Origin: an uncultured Acetobacteroides sp.
Lineage (GTDB): Bacteria; Bacteroidota; Bacteroidia; Bacteroidales; ZOR0009
DNA: 64,000 bases
Direction of reading: 5' to 3'
NCBI RefSeq assembly: GCF_963678165.1
Contig: NZ_OY782755.1
Span: 558,001 to 622,000 of the forward strand
Part shown: one piece after another, positions 16,589-26,117 of the stretch
Layout of the letters: the number at the start of each line of letters is the position of its first letter
Numbering within the stretch: position 1 is the stretch's first letter
The notes under the pieces: generated by a model
Databases searched by the model: none
Seen by the model: the letters and a program-made list of their open reading frames with translations, nothing else
What the model was told of the DNA's origin: nothing
Translations under genes and position numbers: made by a program

Positions 16589-19239
16589 ACGAGCAAAACA
16601 ACCATAGACCGAATCCCGATGAGCTTCTATCCCTATTAAGAATGGAGGAAGAGAAGAGCAAGCGGGGAAAGCTGAAAATTTTCTTTGGGATGTGTGCCGG
16701 AGTGGGTAAAACATACTCCATGCTTAAGGCTGCAGCCGTCGATAAGGCTAAAGGGGTAGATCTTGTTGCTGGCTACGTTGAAACGCACAACCGAAAAGAG
16801 ACTAAGGAGCTGGTAGACGGTTTCGAGGTTATTCCCAGAAAGGAAACGGAGTATAAGGGAACCTACGTGCAGGAGATGGACATCGATGCCATCCTTGCCC
16901 GGAAACCCGAAATCGTTTTAGTCGACGAGCTTGCCCATACCAACGCTCCCGGTAGCCGTCACATCAAGCGCTACCAGGATGTACAGGAGATTCTGGATAA
17001 CGGAATAAACGTTTACACCACCCTAAACGTGCAGCATCTCGAAAGTAGAGCCGATACTGTAGCTCAAATTACGGGCATTGTAATTCGCGAGACCCTTCCC
17101 GACGAGATTTTTGAAAAAGCTGACGAGGTAGAGCTGGTTGATATTACCACCAACGAGCTCCTACAGCGCTTGGCAGAGGGTAAGGTGTATGCCGAGGAGC
17201 GTTCGCGCGAGGCTTTACTCAACTTTTTTAGGGAAGGAAATATTACAGCTCTTCGCGAAATGTCGCTGCGCATTGTTGCCGACCGGGTAGATAAGCAGCT
17301 GCGCGACTACATGCAGCTCAAGCGCATTCGAGGGCCTTGGAAATCGGGGCTGCACCTTATGGTGGTAATCGGTCCTGGCCTCAACTCGGCTAAGCTGCTT
17401 CGTTGGGCTAAGAATCTCTCCTATACCATGCAGGCGAGCCTGTTGGCGCTCTATATAGAGACGCCTAAGCCGCTTTCTGAGGAGCAAAACGAGCAGCTTG
17501 CCAAAAATATAGCTCTTGCCAGGCAGCTGGGCGCCGAGGTTATGACTGCCTCCGACCGCGACATCGTTAAAGCCATCCTTTCGGTAGCCGTAAAGGAGAA
17601 CATCACCCATATTATTGTTGGGAAACCTCGGCTGCGCAACCTTTTCTCGCTGCTGCAGCTCGGCAACTTCGTTCAGCGGCTCATTAAGAATAGCGGGAAC
17701 ATCGACGTTTACGTTTTGGGCTCCGATCTGTCAAGCGATAACTCCTACAGCCGCTACATTACGTTTCCGTCGTACAGCTCAAAGCCGTTTCAGTACCTGA
17801 TATCGGTTATTGCCATTATTCTGCCATCCATCCTGATGTTTCATTTAAGCCCCACCATTGGCTATCAGGTGGTGTCGCTGGTTCTGATGCTGGTGGTGGC
17901 TCTCTTAGCAACCGTTATGGGGATTGGTCCAATACTGCTGGCGGCTATACTCAGCACGCTTATCTGGGACTACTTCTTTATCCCCCCTCACTTCACGCTT
18001 CACATCGATAAGCCCGAAGATGGGCTGATGTGCATCATGTTCTTTTTCATTGCGCTGATAAACGGGGTGCTCACGGCACGCGTGCGCAGGCAGGAACGCC
18101 TTACCAAGGAGCGCGAGGAGCGTACCAACGCCCTCTTCATGCTTACCAAGGAGCTGTCGCTGGCTACCAACCTCGACGAGGTGCTCAACGCTTCGCGCCG
18201 AAGCATTAAGAAGTACTTCGACCTCGACGTCATCTTTATTTTACAGGATGGACAGAATAAGCTGCAGGAGTACAACGCCCTAACCGATAACGAGTATAGT
18301 GTTGCCAGCTGGAGCTACCGCTACTGCAAGAAGGCGGGCAAGTTTACCGATACTTTGCCATCGTCCAAGCATACCTACTACCCTCTATTTGGTGCCACGC
18401 TGAAGACGGGGGTGGTTGCCATTACCTTATCCTCGCGGCTAAAGGGCGATAAGGATGTTTTTTGGGATACCTACCTTACCCAAATCTCCAACGCCATCGA
18501 GCGGGAGTTCCTTAACAAGATGGCGCGCCGTGCCCAGCTGCTCAACGAGTCGGACATGCTCTACAAAACGCTTTTCAACTCCATCTCGCACGAGTTCCGC
18601 ATTCCCGTAGCCACCATTTTGGGCTCCTCCGATGCCCTCATCAACCAGGAGTACCCCAACGAAATCCGCAGGGAGTTTTACGGCGAGATATACACCGCTG
18701 CCGAACGGCTCAACCGCCTTATCGAGAACCTGCTCAACATGTCCAGGCTCGAGTCGGGGCATATCACCCCCCACATGGACTGGTGCGACGTAAACGACAT
18801 CGTTAACGAGGCGCTAAAAAATCTCAAAAAGGAGGTCAGCCCCTTTGTAATGGATGTTATCATTCCATCCGACACCCCAATGGTGAAGCTCGACTTTGGG
18901 CTAACCGAGCAGATACTCCACAACCTGGTGTACAACGCCACCCAGCATGCCTTGCCGGGCTCCAACATCCGCATAAAAATCTTTTACGATAACCAAACCA
19001 TCACCATGCAGGTTATGGATCGCGGATCAGGTTTTGCGGATGCCGACATTGCCCATATCTTTGATAAGTTCTACCGCGTAGAGGGATCGAAGCCCGGAGG
19101 AATGGGGCTTGGGCTTTCTATTGTAAAGGGATTTGTTGAGGCGCAGGGCGGAACCATTCTCGTGGAAAACCGAACCAACGGTGGCGCACGCTTTACCATT
19201 AAAATACCAACTCAGGCACCCGAGATAGAGCTTGAGTAA
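16585..19239 (+). CDS. sensor histidine kinase KdpD
   Basis: 884 residues with the full-length KdpD architecture. The N-terminal KdpD domain has a Walker A motif (GMCAGVGKT near residues 35-43), followed by a universal-stress-like domain (about 245-370). Four closely spaced membrane segments lie around 395-500, then a GAF-like region. The kinase core has the phospho-acceptor H669 (in SISHEFRIP) and a C-terminal HATPase domain with DRGSGFAD and GGMGLGLSIV. It senses K+ limitation and phosphorylates KdpE. The start overlaps the kdpC stop by 4 bases. Confidence 0.97.
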   Translation: MNEQNNHRPNPDELLSLLRMEEEKSKRGKLKIFFGMCAGVGKTYSMLKAAAVDKAKGVDLVAGYVETHNRKETKELVDGFEVIPRKETEYKGTYVQEMDIDAILARKPEIVLVDELAHTNAPGSRHIKRYQDVQEILDNGINVYTTLNVQHLESRADTVAQITGIVIRETLPDEIFEKADEVELVDITTNELLQRLAEGKVYAEERSREALLNFFREGNITALREMSLRIVADRVDKQLRDYMQLKRIRGPWKSGLHLMVVIGPGLNSAKLLRWAKNLSYTMQASLLALYIETPKPLSEEQNEQLAKNIALARQLGAEVMTASDRDIVKAILSVAVKENITHIIVGKPRLRNLFSLLQLGNFVQRLIKNSGNIDVYVLGSDLSSDNSYSRYITFPSYSSKPFQYLISVIAIILPSILMFHLSPTIGYQVVSLVLMLVVALLATVMGIGPILLAAILSTLIWDYFFIPPHFTLHIDKPEDGLMCIMFFFIALINGVLTARVRRQERLTKEREERTNALFMLTKELSLATNLDEVLNASRRSIKKYFDLDVIFILQDGQNKLQEYNALTDNEYSVASWSYRYCKKAGKFTDTLPSSKHTYYPLFGATLKTGVVAITLSSRLKGDKDVFWDTYLTQISNAIEREFLNKMARRAQLLNESDMLYKTLFNSISHEFRIPVATILGSSDALINQEYPNEIRREFYGEIYTAAERLNRLIENLLNMSRLESGHITPHMDWCDVNDIVNEALKNLKKEVSPFVMDVIIPSDTPMVKLDFGLTEQILHNLVYNATQHALPGSNIRIKIFYDNQTITMQVMDRGSGFADADIAHIFDKFYRVEGSKPGGMGLGLSIVKGFVEAQGGTILVENRTNGGARFTIKIPTQAPEIELE

Positions 19240-19251
19240 TCATTCAACGCT

Positions 19252-19941
19252 ATGGATATTAAGGACACCATTCTTATTATTGATGACGAGGTGCAAATTA
19301 GGCGCCTTTTGGAGATCACGCTATCGGCCAACGGCTATTGCATTGCCGAAGCAGTCAATGCGAAGGATGGCATGGTTGCTGCCGCCTCGCACACGCCTGC
19401 CCTCATCATTCTCGATCTGGGGTTGCCCGATATGGATGGGCAGCTGGTCCTAGCCAAGCTGCGCGAGTGGTACCAAAAGCCCATTATTATCCTTTCGGCA
19501 CGCAGCTCGGAGGGTGATATTGTTGCTGCCCTCGATGCCGGAGCCAACGACTACCTTACCAAACCATTTCGCAACAACGAGCTGCTTGCCCGCATCCGTT
19601 CGTGCATCCGTTTTAGCGTTGCAAAGGAGGTCTCGCCTATCCTCAAGTTTGGCACGCTTGCCTTAGACCTCAGCAGCCACATCGTAAAAAAAGGTGACGA
19701 GCTGCTAAAGCTAACCTCTACCGAGTACAACCTGCTTTCGCTGCTGGCCAAGAATGCCGGAAAGGTGCTAACCCACCAGCAGATCCTACGTGAGGTGTGG
19801 GGACAGGGTTACATCAACCAGAACCAGTACCTGCGGGTCTTCGTCGGACAGCTGAGGAAGAAGGTGGAGGATGATCCGGCGCATCCAACCCTTATAAAAA
19901 CCGAATCGGGCATTGGGTATCGCTTTGCGGAGGAGGTGTAA
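19252..19941 (+). CDS. response regulator KdpE
   Basis: 229 residues. The receiver domain has the acidic pair D11/D12, phospho-acceptor D55 (LDLGLPDMDG) and the conserved Lys in TKPF. The C-terminal half is an OmpR/PhoB winged helix ending in GIGYRF. It starts 12 bases after kdpD. As in other species it should activate the kdp promoter upstream of kdpA. Confidence 0.97.
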   Translation: MDIKDTILIIDDEVQIRRLLEITLSANGYCIAEAVNAKDGMVAAASHTPALIILDLGLPDMDGQLVLAKLREWYQKPIIILSARSSEGDIVAALDAGANDYLTKPFRNNELLARIRSCIRFSVAKEVSPILKFGTLALDLSSHIVKKGDELLKLTSTEYNLLSLLAKNAGKVLTHQQILREVWGQGYINQNQYLRVFVGQLRKKVEDDPAHPTLIKTESGIGYRFAEEV

Positions 19942-19983
19942 GTAGCGACACCCTTCTTGATACGACTTTCACCTGTATCGACT

Positions 19984-20346
19984 ATGGTAAGTATTACAGA
20001 AATAGCGCGAAGGTTACGGCGAGAGGCAATTACTACCGAAAAGGAGATGTGGACGCTGGTTCGCAACAGACGATTTTATGGCTACAAGATACTTCGGCAG
20101 CACCCAATAATTTATGAGTACGAAGTAAAGCGAGCCAGATTCTTTGTTGCCGACTTCTACTGCGCTGCCTCGAATCTGGTGATTGAGATAGATGGTAAAA
20201 TTCATGACTACAGCGAGGAGCATGACTACAACCGTGATTTAATCTGCAACGAATTGGGGTTGACCGTGCTCAGAATTAAGAATGAAGAATTCGCAGATGT
20301 TGAGCGCGTTAAGATGAAGCTACTCGCTGCTCTTCAAAACAAGTAA
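19984..20346 (+). CDS. DUF559 endonuclease-domain protein
   Basis: About 120 residues from the ATG at 19984; a TTG in frame at 19957 is less likely. The domain resembles Vsr/PD-(D/E)XK nucleases: ARRLRREATTTEKxxW-type N-terminus, then VADFYCAASNLVIEIDGKIH containing the D...E-x-D core, then a C-terminal helix. DUF559 proteins are common in Bacteroidota and are often found beside repeats; no activity has been firmly established. It follows kdpE by 42 bases but is unlikely to belong functionally to the kdp operon. It is directly followed by the repeat block at 20351. Confidence 0.88.
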   Translation: MVSITEIARRLRREAITTEKEMWTLVRNRRFYGYKILRQHPIIYEYEVKRARFFVADFYCAASNLVIEIDGKIHDYSEEHDYNRDLICNELGLTVLRIKNEEFADVERVKMKLLAALQNK

Positions 20347-20350
20347 TATT

Positions 20351-21350
20351 CTTTTACAACTCACCCCTCATTCCCCTCTCTAAGACAGGCAGGTGCGATG
20401 CTGCTTTGTGGAAGTTTACTTCTACGAATTGGTCTATTGTACAAAGGGAAGTTTGTCTCAAAGATGGGAAGATTTTCTTTTACGACTCACCCCTCATTCC
20501 CCTCTCTAAGACAGGCAGGTGCGAGGTTACTTTGTGGAAACTTAGTTCTACTTGTTGATCTATTGGATAGCGTGGAGCCTGTCTCAAAGAGGGGAAGGTG
20601 CTTCGTGGAATGGTTGTAGGTATTCTGGTAGTTTGTTTTCTGAAATGTTATACTGACAACCGCTTCTTTTACGACTCATCCCTCATTCCCCTCTCTAAGA
20701 CAGGCTGGTGCAATATTGTTTTGTGGAAACTTAATTCTACTTGTTGATCTATTGGATAGCGTTGAGCCTGTCTCAAAGAGGGGAAGGTGCTTCGAAGAAT
20801 GGCTGTAGGGGTTATAGTAACTAAATTATTATAGTGAGAACATCACATAAGCGCACTTCCCCCTCTTTTTATCAGCCATAGCAGATTGCTGAAGGTTTAG
20901 GAAAAGTCCAAATGCTGATAAAGAGAGGGGGAGAAAGGGGGTGAGTTGAAAAAGGCTGGTGCAATATTGTTTTGCGAAAGTTTACTTCTACGAATTGGTC
21001 TATTGTACAAAGGGAAGTTTGTCTCAAGGAGGGGAAGGTTTTCCTTTATGACTCACCCCTCATTCCCCTCTCTAAGACAGGCTTGAACAATATTGCTTTG
21101 TGGAAGATTAGTTCTACTTGTTCATCTGTAGGACAGAGTTGGGCCTGTATTAAAGAGGGGAAGGTGCTTCGAAGAGAGGTTGTAGAAAGGATAAAAAGTT
21201 ATAGAATAAACGAAAAACCTACATAAGCGTACTTCCCCCTCTTTTTATCAGCCATATCTGAAGACTTCAGGTTTAGTGAAAGCCTGCTGGCTGATAAAGA
21301 GAGGGGGAGAAAGGGGGTGAGTTGAAAAAGGCAGAAGCAACATTGCTTTG
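20351..21350. repeat. block of alternating palindromic repeat modules
   Basis: Four A modules of about 125-140 bp start near 20351, 20477, 20666 and 21044. Each begins CTCACCCCTCATTCCCCTCT, contains CTAAGACAGGC and, near its end, the inverse GCCTGTCTCAAAGAGGGGA. Two B modules (20853-20947 and 21229-21327) have 18-bp inverted arms (CCCCCTCTTTTTATCAGC and its near-complement), followed by GGGGGTGAGTTGA. A partial A module lies at about 20948-21040. Readings in any frame are short and not gene-like. Confidence 0.85.
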
Positions 21351-21909
21351 CATAAGCTTACTTCTACTTGCCAATCTATTAAATACCTCAATGCCTACAT
21401 CAAAGAGAAAAAGTTTTCCTTTATATCAGCCCATGCCCCTTCTGTAATACGTTGCCGGTATTTAGAAACCCAAATCCTTTCTGGAAACGTGCAGCTAAGC
21501 TAACGAAACTATATTCTAAGCGGCTTCCATCATTAGCTAAATGCACCCAACGTTAAGCTAGCATGGTGCAGCCATTTGCGAAAGACTGCTGGACTGCCAC
21601 TAGCTTTAAGCAAAGCTATTCGAATGCCTACCAACCATTGTCGAAAGGCAGGGAAGCCTATTTTAAAGAGGTGCGAGCCTCTTCTAAAGATCGGAAACGG
21701 GATTTTAAGCTCAATTTGACTCTTTTTGCCCTTAAAACATGCTCAATAACATAAAAATGCCACTTGCGCGGTGAAAATTGGATTTTGTAAATTTACGTTA
21801 GCTGAAGAAGGGTTAACAGATCAAACAGCCAAATACCGTAAATCAGCCGCCAATCAGGATTGGCAGATATCCTGAACAAACCGCTCATAAGCAAATTAAT
21901 GTTCTTCTC
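21351..21909. other. gene-free AT-rich stretch
   Basis: I see no convincing gene. A short segment near 21645-21700 (AAGCCTATTTTAAAGAGG, then GCGAGCCTCTTCTAAAGAT) recalls the array at 1-147. About 120 bases of probable leader precede the gene at 21910; a TAAATTTA box near 21788 is one base off the -7 consensus. Confidence 0.5.
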
Positions 21910-22632
21910 ATGAAAGAAACGAAAAGGACTTATGCCATGCCGGATAACGACATGCTAACGAGCTGCAAAACGCTGGTGACTCATGCCCGCGAAGACTTTG
22001 CGGAGCTCAAGAAGGTTGATCCAACTTTAACCATCGCAATGGTTGACAAGTGGGATGCTGACGTGAATAGTGGGTTAGAAGACTTCTCGAGCTTGCAAAC
22101 AAGGAGTAGCATTTCGATTGCAACGCAACAGGTGGCTACCCTAATGGAGGAATGCAAGGATACGATTCAGCTGCTCTACTTTCATGTCGAGCAGGAGTTT
22201 GTTGAAAACCCTTCCATCATCCTCGATTTTGGGAAGCGCGGCGCCGAAAAGGCAAAGAAGAATGCTGAAAAGATGATAAGCCTGCTCAGCTTGGTTATCT
22301 GTACCTACGAGAAGCCTGAAATTAACGCAAGACTAAAGCTGCGTTTCGCGGCTGACTTTAAGGAGACCTTAACCTCTTTGAAGAAGAGGCTAACCGATGC
22401 GCACGTACAGCAATCGCTGGCCAAGAGCAGCCAACCTGCCGAGACCGAGAGCCGGATACTTCGGTATAATGCCATTTGGGCGTTTACGCGCAAGCTAAGC
22501 GAAACCGCAAAGATTGCCTTCCGTAACAGCTACGCCAAGCAGCAGCAGTACAATCTTTACGATGTCCCTGCGGCAAAAAAGGAGGCCGAAGATCCTAAGA
22601 AGGAAAAGCCTTTGGATAGTGTAGAGGAGTAG
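21910..22632 (+). CDS. hypothetical protein, 240 aa
   Basis: Unrecognised. A soluble, mostly helical protein with no signal or membrane segment and a highly charged C-terminal tail (Lys/Glu/Asp-rich from about residue 215). An internal start at 21937 (MPDNDM) is equally possible. It is followed by a good terminator at 22686, so it is a single-gene unit. Its position beside repeat DNA parallels the 158-residue protein at 207-683. Confidence 0.8.
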   Translation: MKETKRTYAMPDNDMLTSCKTLVTHAREDFAELKKVDPTLTIAMVDKWDADVNSGLEDFSSLQTRSSISIATQQVATLMEECKDTIQLLYFHVEQEFVENPSIILDFGKRGAEKAKKNAEKMISLLSLVICTYEKPEINARLKLRFAADFKETLTSLKKRLTDAHVQQSLAKSSQPAETESRILRYNAIWAFTRKLSETAKIAFRNSYAKQQQYNLYDVPAAKKEAEDPKKEKPLDSVEE

Positions 22633-22685
22633 GCTCTTTTTTTTGACTTTTTTTCTCAATTAGGATAGAAATTAGCCATGAATTA

Positions 22686-22726
22686 ACCCCCAATACCGAG
22701 AGCGCTTGGTGTTGGGGGTGCTTTTT
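22686..22726 (+). terminator. Rho-independent terminator
   Basis: ACCCCCAATACC and GGTGTTGGGGGT form a 12-bp stem with one G-U pair, followed by GCTTTTT. It terminates the gene ending at 22632 and nearly abuts the end of the convergent gene at 22733. Confidence 0.85.
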
Positions 22727-22732
22727 GTGAAG

Positions 22733-23608
22733 CTATCGATTAAAGGAGACCTTCATTTTAAGCATCATACATCCCTGCCCGATATCTTCGGCAAAAAAAT
22801 CGGGTTTCCAACCATGCTGCCTGAAGCATTCTACGGAGCTGGCGCAGCTTTTATCAAAGGCATAGCATATTCCAGGCTCTACGCGTTGGCCTATTGGGCT
22901 TATGATGTTCGATTCAATCCATTCTAGCCCAATATATGCCCCATTCTTCGGGAATGGAATGCTATACTTGCTCACATTAACAGAGACCCATCCATTTTTC
23001 GGCGTTAGGATCACGTTATCGAGCAGGAGATCATTTCCAGGAAGGTTTTTGTCGCGCATATTGACATTGTAAACGCGCAAGCGAAGATTCGCCAGCTGCT
23101 TTTTATTTTCCATTTCAAATTTGAAGCTTATTTCTTCAATTAAGCCTGCCCTATTTTGCGTATTAACCATTCTTACGGCCAGCTGGCAGCCTGGCTGGCC
23201 ATGTAAAACGCCTTTCTCCCTTTTCTTAGAGTAGGACGCAAGCTTAATGAGGTCGCGCTTGCCCGATTTTCTTCCATTAATTACCACCTCATCCGTTTGA
23301 GCCAATTCCTCATCGAGGCAAACCACCCTCAAGCCATTGGCATTAGGTGATATGGTTGAAATTGCAGTATTCTTGGATTTGTATCCAATAGAAGTAATCC
23401 GCACCGTATCGGTTAGGCTTGCAAAAAAGAATCCTGCGCTGTCGGCGCTGCATCCTCTGCGCCCATCTTTTGATGCAATGGATGCGTATGGTACTCCTTT
23501 TACTGTTTTACAGTCGCAAGCCCTGCATTTTACTGGTTGGGCGTTTACTGCGCTGCTGCATGCAGCAAGGATTGCTGTAATAAGAACGGTTACATATGCT
23601 TTACTCAT
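22733..23608 (-). CDS. secreted protein with carboxypeptidase-regulatory-like domain, 291 aa
   Basis: A signal peptide with a lipobox-like LAAC near residue 16 (cleavage after VNAQ is an alternative) is followed by a short Cys-rich stretch (CRACDCK). A CarboxypepD_reg-like beta-sandwich covers about residues 38-105, with GVPYASIASKDGRRG and VRITSIGYKSKN. The rest (about 120-291) is a second beta-rich region of unknown type. It is the last gene of the leftward cluster 22733-30961. Its function is unknown; an envelope location is predicted. Confidence 0.75.
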   Translation of the reverse strand: MSKAYVTVLITAILAACSSAVNAQPVKCRACDCKTVKGVPYASIASKDGRRGCSADSAGFFFASLTDTVRITSIGYKSKNTAISTISPNANGLRVVCLDEELAQTDEVVINGRKSGKRDLIKLASYSKKREKGVLHGQPGCQLAVRMVNTQNRAGLIEEISFKFEMENKKQLANLRLRVYNVNMRDKNLPGNDLLLDNVILTPKNGWVSVNVSKYSIPFPKNGAYIGLEWIESNIISPIGQRVEPGICYAFDKSCASSVECFRQHGWKPDFFAEDIGQGCMMLKMKVSFNR

Positions 23609-23685
23609 GCTTACGCTGTCTTGATTGTTGATATGCTGCTGAAAATATAAAAAGAGGAATGGTATATGGTATACCGATTCCCTTT

Positions 23686-26013
23686 TTAGCGACTAAAGAT
23701 GTAGCTTATTCCGTAAAATGACGAGAAGCTTGTGCCCAAGTTATCTGATAGCTCCAGGTATCCCTTCGTTTTAAACGTGTAGCCTAGCACTAAAGCTAGG
23801 CTACCAAGCTTGTACTTTGCCATTTGCGATACAGAGAAGCCTTCGGTATAGCTGTCGGGGTAGTAGCTGAGGTTTGTCGGCTGCTTCCAGTAGTTTACCT
23901 CGGTGGATAGCTTGGCATTGGTGAAAAAATCGGATTCAATAATTTTGAAGCCTACCCCATAGCTTATCGACGTGTTCGACTTATACTCGGTGAAGGTTAT
24001 GCGGTACTCCGATTGCTTTGTCTTAAACCATAGATTTTGCGAGAAGCAATCTCCCAGCATCGAAGGTCGGTATCCAAGGCTAAAGGAATACTGAATGCTG
24101 CTGCCAAGCTTAAAGGGTGGAATTGAAATTGCCAATGGCGATATCAAATTCTGCAAGCTGAGCAATCGCATTGTTCTTAGATGATCTTTTTCCCTTGAGG
24201 TCAAATCTTCAATAGAGATATTGCGATTTATTGGTTCGTTTGGGTTGAGCAACGTGTGTACGTAGCTTGCCATTCTATTTGCAAATATGGGCTGGTCTAA
24301 TTCTCCCATCTTTGAAGGGATAGAGGTGGAGAAGCCAGAGGTGAACATTGGCGTTATGAGCAAAAGACGCCGTATAAATAGGTCGGGGTAGTAGTATTTT
24401 ACAAAGTCGTTACGTTGTCCATTATTCTCTATGTTATGGGTGAACAGCTCTTCCTCTATATCTCTAGCAGTGGCGTAGCTACATTCTTCTCTGATGGTGT
24501 GCAGTCTTGTATAATCGGGTAAGCTGGCAGCCTTAAGCTCGCTTAAATCCTTCGCGGAAACCTTATAGCAATACGATGATAGGTATCTGTTAAATGGGGT
24601 CGGGTTGTAAAGGGCTTTTACTCCATTCTTGCGAAGCAGTCTTCGTTCGGCCTCGGCTCCTTGAAACGGAATAGAGAGATACATGTCGAATAGGATTTGA
24701 GATCCAGTATTTAACGCCTCGTTGTTCGACATATTACCGAATTCGTACATGGCAAGGCGGTTAAGAGAGCTGTAGGTGCAATTAAAAGCAAGCAAGTTTT
24801 GGAACGGCTTGCTCGAAAACAGCAGCGTTAGGCTTGGCTCATAGAGCTTCTCCTTTTCGGGCTTACCTTTTCTTTCCATTTTGGCATATGCTGCTGTATC
24901 AACAACCCGCTGTAGCCGTTGTAGCTCGTTCTGTAGGGTGCTATCTATTGCAAGTGCCTTGCTATGATTGCTGCTTTTGCGTCCTACGCTATTCCACCTC
25001 GCATCTTCGTCATCGGTTCCCTTTCTTTCATCTCGCTCTTTGGGTGTAGGCGTAGAAGTTGGCTCGTCCATTACGGCAAGCACCTCACCACGGTACTGCT
25101 GTTTCCCCTTAGTCGAGATTCGGCTCTCGCTTTTCTTTACAAGGCACGATTTTAACCAGTATTTTCCGTTGCTTTCGGTGTAGTATGCCTCTAGCAAAGC
25201 GTTTCCCTCGCGCGATAATCCTTCAGCTTCTACCTTTATATAGGTTATTGCAAGCGATTTTGTTTCAATACAGATCTCACCATGGTAGCGAATGCCTTTT
25301 TTCTTAGTCGGCATAAATTTTACGGAATAGAATCGCTTCCCATTCTTCTCTTCTATTTCCTTAATCGAAAAATTATGCAACCGTAAGCTTGCGTCGCTTA
25401 GTATCTTATCTCGAACCTTTACCTCGTCCATGTCAAACACAATCGAGGAGCTGTTGACGATGGAGTAGGCATTATTCTCCAAAGATTGGAAGGCTTGTAC
25501 CCTTTTCGATGTGATTTTGTTGCTGTTTTGGGGAGAATAGCTGCCGGTTAGCTCCATCTCGGCATCGGAGAAATACTGGAGCGTGTCGTTTAGGTATAGC
25601 TTTTCTCGGACTATGCCACCTTGCGTATAGGTATCTGCTAGATAGTTGGATGAAATCTTTTTTACTGCCGATCGAATAATATAGTATGCTTTCGTTGACG
25701 AGATGGTTAGCGGTTCAAGCAGGATAGGGGTCTTTTGAAGTACTATATTCATTGTGCTTGAACCTCCAACTATTCTCTTAATTGGCTGAAATCTAAAATG
25801 TGATACGACAACTGTGTCGCCAGCCGATGCTGCTGGCAGCATCCAAAATCCATCGTTGTTGCTATAGGTTTTAGCCTGCTTTCCGCAGAGACTTATCTGG
25901 GCAAATACAATCGGATTCCCATTGAGATCCTTAACCATTCCTCGAAGAGCATCGGCGTTGCATACCCTGTAATTCAACAATAGCGTTATAATCAATAGGA
26001 GATATTTACCCAT
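23686..26013 (-). CDS. outer-membrane protein with carboxypeptidase-regulatory-like domain, 775 aa
   Basis: Signal peptide 1-20, then a CarboxypepD_reg-like domain (about residues 23-100; GNPIVFAQISLCGKQ). A central region resembling DUF5686-type proteins follows, beginning AYYIIRSAVKKISSNY. The C-terminal ~200 residues alternate hydrophobic and polar positions and end in an aromatic-rich strand (YGISYIFSR), as in an outer-membrane beta-barrel. Residues 320-370 are a low-complexity charged linker. It shares architecture with the 482-residue protein at 27365 and the 879-residue protein at 40488. Substrate unknown. Confidence 0.75.
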   Translation of the reverse strand: MGKYLLLIITLLLNYRVCNADALRGMVKDLNGNPIVFAQISLCGKQAKTYSNNDGFWMLPAASAGDTVVVSHFRFQPIKRIVGGSSTMNIVLQKTPILLEPLTISSTKAYYIIRSAVKKISSNYLADTYTQGGIVREKLYLNDTLQYFSDAEMELTGSYSPQNSNKITSKRVQAFQSLENNAYSIVNSSSIVFDMDEVKVRDKILSDASLRLHNFSIKEIEEKNGKRFYSVKFMPTKKKGIRYHGEICIETKSLAITYIKVEAEGLSREGNALLEAYYTESNGKYWLKSCLVKKSESRISTKGKQQYRGEVLAVMDEPTSTPTPKERDERKGTDDEDARWNSVGRKSSNHSKALAIDSTLQNELQRLQRVVDTAAYAKMERKGKPEKEKLYEPSLTLLFSSKPFQNLLAFNCTYSSLNRLAMYEFGNMSNNEALNTGSQILFDMYLSIPFQGAEAERRLLRKNGVKALYNPTPFNRYLSSYCYKVSAKDLSELKAASLPDYTRLHTIREECSYATARDIEEELFTHNIENNGQRNDFVKYYYPDLFIRRLLLITPMFTSGFSTSIPSKMGELDQPIFANRMASYVHTLLNPNEPINRNISIEDLTSREKDHLRTMRLLSLQNLISPLAISIPPFKLGSSIQYSFSLGYRPSMLGDCFSQNLWFKTKQSEYRITFTEYKSNTSISYGVGFKIIESDFFTNAKLSTEVNYWKQPTNLSYYPDSYTEGFSVSQMAKYKLGSLALVLGYTFKTKGYLELSDNLGTSFSSFYGISYIFSR

Positions 26014-26117
26014 CCTTTCATTGAAATAGAGAAAGAGGACTTGTGTTGCCGAACCTCTTTCGTTTTGTTCCCTAATATAGAATTAGAAGTTGGAATTAAA
26101 ATGTAGCATTGCCAACA

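Noticed and set aside
20398-21226. Short plus-strand frames in the repeat block
   Set aside because: They are translations of repeat modules, differ in frame between copies and lack start signals.
20351-21350. CRISPR array
   Set aside because: Modules are over 120 bp, internally palindromic and unequally spaced; no cas gene nearby.
21563-21754. 63-residue plus-strand ORF
   Set aside because: No homology-like pattern, no start context; composition typical of intergenic DNA.
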